Of a stretch of 8,862 bases of DNA, positions 6,211 through 8,862 are shown piece after piece. How positions within the stretch are numbered: position 1 is the stretch's first letter; the number at the start of each line of letters is the position of its first letter. A program made the position numbers and the translations under genes. Under the pieces are notes generated by a model. The model did not search any database and was not told the DNA's origin. It saw only the letters and a list, made by a program, of their open reading frames with translations. The DNA lies in assembly GCA_945872015.1 (NCBI GenBank), contig CAMBYJ010000060.1:1-8862 (forward strand). Reading direction: 5' to 3'. The DNA is from Chitinophaga pinensis. Lineage in GTDB: Bacteria; Bacteroidota; Bacteroidia; AKYH767-A; OLB10.

Positions 6211-7032
6211 TTATTTCCATAAGTTTTTATGCTCCAGCTTGACTTTGCCTTTAAAAAACAGCTTTGTGCTTTCGGCAAATGCAGCGGTGTAATCTGAAAC
6301 AAAAAAATGATGCTTCGTTTTTTTACCATTGTTTAATAATGCGTTTGCATTTAATACTTCTTTGGTATGATTTGCAACAATGCCTGCCGTATCAAATAAT
6401 GTTACTTTGCCTTTATAGTATTGTTCAATTTCAGGTTTGATTAATGGGTAATGTGTACATCCTAAAATCAAACTATCTACACCTTTTAATTTCGGCCGCG
6501 ATAGGTAGTCGTTGATGATAGTTTTTGAAATTTTATTATTAAAAAAACCTTCTTCAATCATTGGTGCAAGAAGGGGGGTGGCTAATGAAGCAACCTCTAA
6601 TTTTTTATTTTTTGATTTAATTTTTTTAGCGTAGATATCAGTTTTTATAGTGGCTTTGGTACCAATTACACCAACTGATTTTAACTTAGGTTGATCGCAA
6701 ACAAAATCAACAACCGGATCAATTACATTAATAATAATTGATTTGTTACCCACATGTGCTTTTATCAAATCATATGCAACAGATGAAATACTATTACAAG
6801 CAATCACAATTACTTTACAATTGTAAGTCATTAAAAAATCACTGATTGCAATCGCCCATTTCTGAATTGACTCTGGCGATTTATCACCATAGGGTAGGTG
6901 AGCGGTGTCGCCAAAATAAACAATATGTTCTTTGGGCATTAACTTGTTTATTGCACTTGCAACTGTTAACCCTCCAATACCTGAATCGAATATTCCTAAG
7001 GGCCTTGAAGCATCACTTTTTTTCTTTGCCAT
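6211..7032 (-). CDS. murI: Glutamate racemase
   Basis: Interconverts L- and D-glutamate without a cofactor, supplying D-Glu for the peptidoglycan stem peptide, in the cytoplasm. The 273-residue product has every signature. These are IFDSGIGGLTV with the acid/base partner D16, YFGDTAHLPYG at 39-49, VIACNS with the first catalytic cysteine C79, the PMIEEG segment (E160), and LGCTHYPL with the second catalytic cysteine C192 and H194. Length is normal. The ATG at 7032 gives a short basic lead (MAKKKSDASR) before the first strand, as in many relatives. The gene follows the skp pair on the same strand, but a terminator lies between them, so it probably relies on its own promoter or on leakage. Only a weak candidate, CAATTTTG at 7044-7037, is visible, and it lies unusually close to the start codon. 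Confidence 0.97.
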   Translation of the reverse strand: MAKKKSDASRPLGIFDSGIGGLTVASAINKLMPKEHIVYFGDTAHLPYGDKSPESIQKWAIAISDFLMTYNCKVIVIACNSISSVAYDLIKAHVGNKSIIINVIDPVVDFVCDQPKLKSVGVIGTKATIKTDIYAKKIKSKNKKLEVASLATPLLAPMIEEGFFNNKISKTIINDYLSRPKLKGVDSLILGCTHYPLIKPEIEQYYKGKVTLFDTAGIVANHTKEVLNANALLNNGKKTKHHFFVSDYTAAFAESTKLFFKGKVKLEHKNLWK

Positions 7033-7055
7033 ATAACAAAATTGATAAAAAAATA

Positions 7056-7084
7056 AAAAGCCCCGAGGATTGATCGGGGCTTTT
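7056..7084 (-). terminator. Intrinsic terminator downstream of the skp pair
   Basis: Stem AAAAGCCCCGA (7056-7066) pairs with TCGGGGCTTTT (7074-7084), 11 bp with a 7-base loop. On the - strand it is followed by a long T-rich stretch (7059-7045), typical of a rho-independent terminator. It lies between the stop of the second skp-like gene and the murI start. It could also work on the + strand, but no gene there needs it. Confidence 0.85.
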
Positions 7085-7103
7085 ATTAACTATTTCATTT
7101 TAC

Positions 7104-7616
7104 TTATTTAATGCCAAGCTTTGCTTTTACTAAGGCTAGAATATCATCTGATTCCTGGGCGAAAAGTAAATTACCCTGAGCACTATCAAAGATATATGAA
7201 TATGATTTTTCTTTTGCGACCGCATTGATAGCATCTTGAGCCTTTTTAATAAGTGGAGCCTGAAGTTCTTCTCTTTTCTTTTGAAGCGAAGCCTGAGCTG
7301 ACTCTTCAAAAGATTGAATTCTATCTTGTAAATCCGAAAGCTCTTTTTCTTTTGCTTGTTTAATCGGGTCAGCCATCGACGCTTCTTTCGATTTATAATC
7401 AGAATACTTTTGGTTTAATTCAGCATTCATTGACTTCGATTGAGCCTGCAACGATACAATAAATTTATCCAATAATGAATCTGCAACTTTTGATTCTGGC
7501 ATAATCGCAAATAATTCATTTGAATTGATATGGCCAAATTTTAATGTTGATTGAGCGTTACAAAAATTTGTTAAACTTAAGAATACACCAAACGCAACTG
7601 CAATTAATTTCTTCAT
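7104..7616 (-). CDS. Skp/OmpH-family periplasmic chaperone (second of a tandem pair)
   Basis: A 170-residue exported protein of the Skp family, which holds unfolded outer-membrane proteins in the periplasm and hands them to the BAM complex. The signal peptide is MKKLIAV plus a hydrophobic stretch, with cleavage near FCNAQ (18-22). The mature part opens with a short beta strand (FGHINSNELF, 27-36). A long charged coiled coil follows (about 45-120), in which the E/K/Q-rich heptads of Skp tentacles are visible. It closes with the conserved return segment PLIKKAQDAINAVAKEKSYSY-IFD (121-144). Length is normal. It shares this closing pattern (P-x-x-x-K/I, A, A, Y, IFD) with the upstream paralogue, from which it is separated by 26 bp, so the two are cotranscribed. 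Cellular role is inferred from family and neighbourhood. Confidence 0.92.
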   Translation of the reverse strand: MKKLIAVAFGVFLSLTNFCNAQSTLKFGHINSNELFAIMPESKVADSLLDKFIVSLQAQSKSMNAELNQKYSDYKSKEASMADPIKQAKEKELSDLQDRIQSFEESAQASLQKKREELQAPLIKKAQDAINAVAKEKSYSYIFDSAQGNLLFAQESDDILALVKAKLGIK

Positions 7617-7642
7617 GATTTTACTTTATTTTTTATGATTGA

Positions 7643-8239
7643 TTATTTTTTATCTATTGAACCACCGCCTTGTGTCGATTTGCTATCTGAACCAGAGCCA
7701 GTACCGCCTGATTTGCTTCCTGCTTTATAACCCATTGATGCGAGTACTTCGTCGCTTTTATCATATTTCGGATTAGTATAAAGCATTGTTAAGTCGCCTG
7801 ATTTATCAAATATAACGGCATAACTTTGATCAGTTGCAATCTTCTTAACGGCATTATAAATCTTATCTTGAAGTGGTTTAATAAGCTCTTGTTTCTTCTT
7901 AAATAACTCACCTTCATATCCGAACTTTGCCTTTTGAAACTCTTTTACTTCTTTTTCTTTATTCGTAATTTCAAGTTCTCTCTTCTTTTTCATATCCTCA
8001 GTTAAAAGGATTTGCTCAGCCTGATAATCTTTGTAAAGTTTATCGATAATGGCATACTTGCCTTCTATTTCTTTTTGCCAGCTGATGCTAAGCTGATCTA
8101 GTTGCTGCTGTGCAGCTTTATATTCTGAAATATTATCTAAAATATACTGACTATCAATAAAAGCATATTTCTGAGCACAAGCAGGTTTCATTGCTATTGC
8201 AATAAAAAACACTAATAGGGTTACCAATTGTTTTTTCAT
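7643..8239 (-). CDS. Skp/OmpH-family periplasmic chaperone with Gly/Ser tail (first of a tandem pair)
   Basis: A 198-residue paralogue of the following gene. The signal peptide ends at PACAQ (19-23). The core begins YAFIDSQYIL (25-34), passes through a very K/E-rich coiled coil (about 40-118) and ends with the Skp closing segment PLQDKIYNAVKKIATDQSYAV-IFD (122-145). Unlike its neighbour it carries a low-complexity tail at 172-198 made almost only of Gly, Ser, Lys, Asp and Thr, probably disordered. The frame is open to a GTG at 8260, but that would add MPQKKKF in front of a normal signal peptide and would be an unusual start. The ATG at 8239 gives the standard MKKQLVTLL lead, so I chose it. 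The gene lies 71 bp after the bamA stop, with a possible internal promoter. By family it would carry outer-membrane proteins to BamA. Confidence 0.92.
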   Translation of the reverse strand: MKKQLVTLLVFFIAIAMKPACAQKYAFIDSQYILDNISEYKAAQQQLDQLSISWQKEIEGKYAIIDKLYKDYQAEQILLTEDMKKKRELEITNKEKEVKEFQKAKFGYEGELFKKKQELIKPLQDKIYNAVKKIATDQSYAVIFDKSGDLTMLYTNPKYDKSDEVLASMGYKAGSKSGGTGSGSDSKSTQGGGSIDKK

Positions 8240-8255
8240 AAATTTCTTTTTTTGA

Positions 8256-8274
8256 GGCACCTAATATTCGTGCC
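8256..8274. repeat. Short inverted repeat at the predicted skp promoter
   Basis: GGCAC (8256-8260) and GTGCC (8270-8274) form a 5-bp perfect inverted repeat around nine AT-rich bases. It lies in the 71-bp bamA-skp gap. The right arm ends exactly on the last base of the predicted -7 box, so the repeat straddles the expected start of transcription. No U tract follows on the - strand, so it is not a terminator there. An operator-like site or a 5'-leader hairpin is possible, and a 5-bp repeat can also arise by chance. Confidence 0.4.
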
Positions 8275-8281
8275 AAATTTA
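8274..8281 (-). promoter_or_regulatory. Possible -7 box upstream of the skp pair
   Basis: TAAATTTG on the - strand fits TAnnTTTG exactly, and the start site would fall near 8268, leaving a leader of about 29 nt before the ATG at 8239. No TTTG is found at the -33 distance, so this is only half a promoter. It would allow the chaperones to be made independently of bamA. Confidence 0.4.
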
Positions 8282-8310
8282 CCAATTTATTTTTAACCTG
8301 AGTACAGTAA

Positions 8311-8862
8311 TTAGAATTGTTGTCCGATCGTAAAGTGAAAGTTTGACCCACTGTAAATTTTACTTCCGTCTACGTCGTCAAATCCATAACCCCAGTCTAA
8401 ACCTAGTAATCCGAACATCGGTAAGAATATCCTTACACCCATTCCCGCAGAGCGCTTAAGAGAGAATGGATTAAAGTTTCTCATACCTAAATAATTGTTC
8501 CCTCCCTCTATAAACCCAAGTGTATAAATAGTTGCCGAAGGATTTAGTGAAATAGGGAAGCGTAGTTCGACCGTAAATTTATCGTATGCTGTTCCACCGA
8601 CATTGCTTCCGTTCACTTTCGGAGTTACTGAGTTATTGTCATAACCTCTTAGGGCAATAATTTCACGACCATCTAGAGCAAATCCCGATAGTCCATCTCC
8701 CCCAAGGTAAAAGCGTTCAAACGGACTTTGACCAATGTCTTTGTTGTAAAATCCTAAAAATCCAAATTGTGCTCTACTAAATAGTACAAACTTTCCTACA
8801 CTTTTATAGCTGACTGCACTAAACTTCCATTTGTGATATTCAATCCATTTGTATTTTTCAGT
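8311..8862 (-). CDS. bamA: BamA, outer-membrane protein assembly factor (C-terminal barrel part, 5' end outside window)
   Basis: The reading frame is open from the right edge of the window to a TAA at 8313-8311, giving the last 183 residues of an Omp85-family barrel. Evidence for BamA includes the segment SPFERFYLGGDGLSG (46-60 of the visible part) and the following LRGY (71-74), a version of the VRGF/Y motif of the Omp85 substrate-lid loop. Near the end come RSAGMGVRIFLPMFGLLGLDWGYGFD and the terminal strand FHFTIGQQF, which closes with the C-terminal phenylalanine of the outer-membrane beta-signal. The only Met-like start inside the window, a GTG near 8616, is internal to the barrel and not a real start. 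BamA folds and inserts beta-barrel proteins in the outer membrane, and the two Skp-like chaperones encoded next fit that role. The POTRA domains would lie outside the window. Confidence 0.93.
   Translation of the reverse strand, partial: TEKYKWIEYHKWKFSAVSYKSVGKFVLFSRAQFGFLGFYNKDIGQSPFERFYLGGDGLSGFALDGREIIALRGYDNNSVTPKVNGSNVGGTAYDKFTVELRFPISLNPSATIYTLGFIEGGNNYLGMRNFNPFSLKRSAGMGVRIFLPMFGLLGLDWGYGFDDVDGSKIYSGSNFHFTIGQQF

Noticed and set aside
7037..7044. CAATTTTG as a real murI promoter box
   Set aside because: One base off consensus, no -33 box at the right distance, and only four bases from the ATG. I mention it in a finding but do not list it as a feature.
8240..8260. GTG start at 8260 for the first skp-like gene
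   Set aside because: It would put seven residues in front of a standard MKK-type signal peptide and overlaps the inverted repeat; the ATG at 8239 is the natural start.
8311..8616. Complete small 101-residue gene starting with GTG at 8616
   Set aside because: The same frame continues open to the window edge and encodes earlier BamA barrel strands including LRGY, so this is the end of bamA, not a separate gene.
1..8862. Search for CRISPR repeats, insertion-sequence ends, attachment sites at the tRNA, toxin-antitoxin or defence genes
   Set aside because: I saw no spaced direct repeats, no terminal inverted repeats, no transposase or integrase, and no duplicated tRNA 3' end. Apart from the unrecognised edge gene, everything fits ordinary core chromosome.

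Overview
This window looks like core chromosome from an AT-rich member of the Bacteroidota. Four things point there. The gene clusters are ones I know from that phylum: coaX–outer-membrane protein–lptC and, reading the other way, bamA–skp–skp–murI. There is a TAnnTTTG-type promoter in front of the tRNA. Shine-Dalgarno sequences are essentially absent. The proteins carry phylum-typical sequences, such as SPYSRFGIGDL in the outer-membrane protein and LIDDNEIDN in the response regulator. I would not go below phylum or class. I see no mobile element, CRISPR array, prophage or defence gene.

Left edge (1-1094): the 3' end of an unrecognised helical protein (+) converges on a stand-alone CheY-like response regulator (-). 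A single hairpin terminator fills the gap between them. The response regulator lies 31 bp downstream of a tRNA-Phe(GAA) gene on the same strand, and a good promoter precedes the tRNA, so the two may share a transcript.

Middle (1223-6163, + strand): coaX (type III pantothenate kinase), a beta-barrel outer-membrane protein, lptC (LPS-export lipoprotein) and a 64-residue two-helix membrane protein are tightly packed, with ATGA overlaps at two junctions. After a 95-bp gap with a likely promoter comes a large PpiD/SurA-type peptidyl-prolyl isomerase. Its sequence suggests four parvulin-like modules with a period of about 104 residues, only one of which keeps the recognisable catalytic motifs.

Right (6211-8862, - strand): the 3' end of bamA, two tandem skp/ompH-like chaperone genes, a terminator, then murI (glutamate racemase). 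This cluster converges on the ppiD operon at a perfect 28-bp palindromic terminator.

Apart from coaX, the tRNA and the regulator, the window is an envelope-assembly locus. LptC serves LPS export. PpiD and the two Skp-like proteins handle outer-membrane proteins in transit, BamA inserts them, and MurI supplies D-glutamate for peptidoglycan. The most worthwhile observations are the four-module PpiD, the tRNA-Phe/response-regulator linkage and an inverted repeat at the predicted skp promoter. None of these amounts to a clearly new system.
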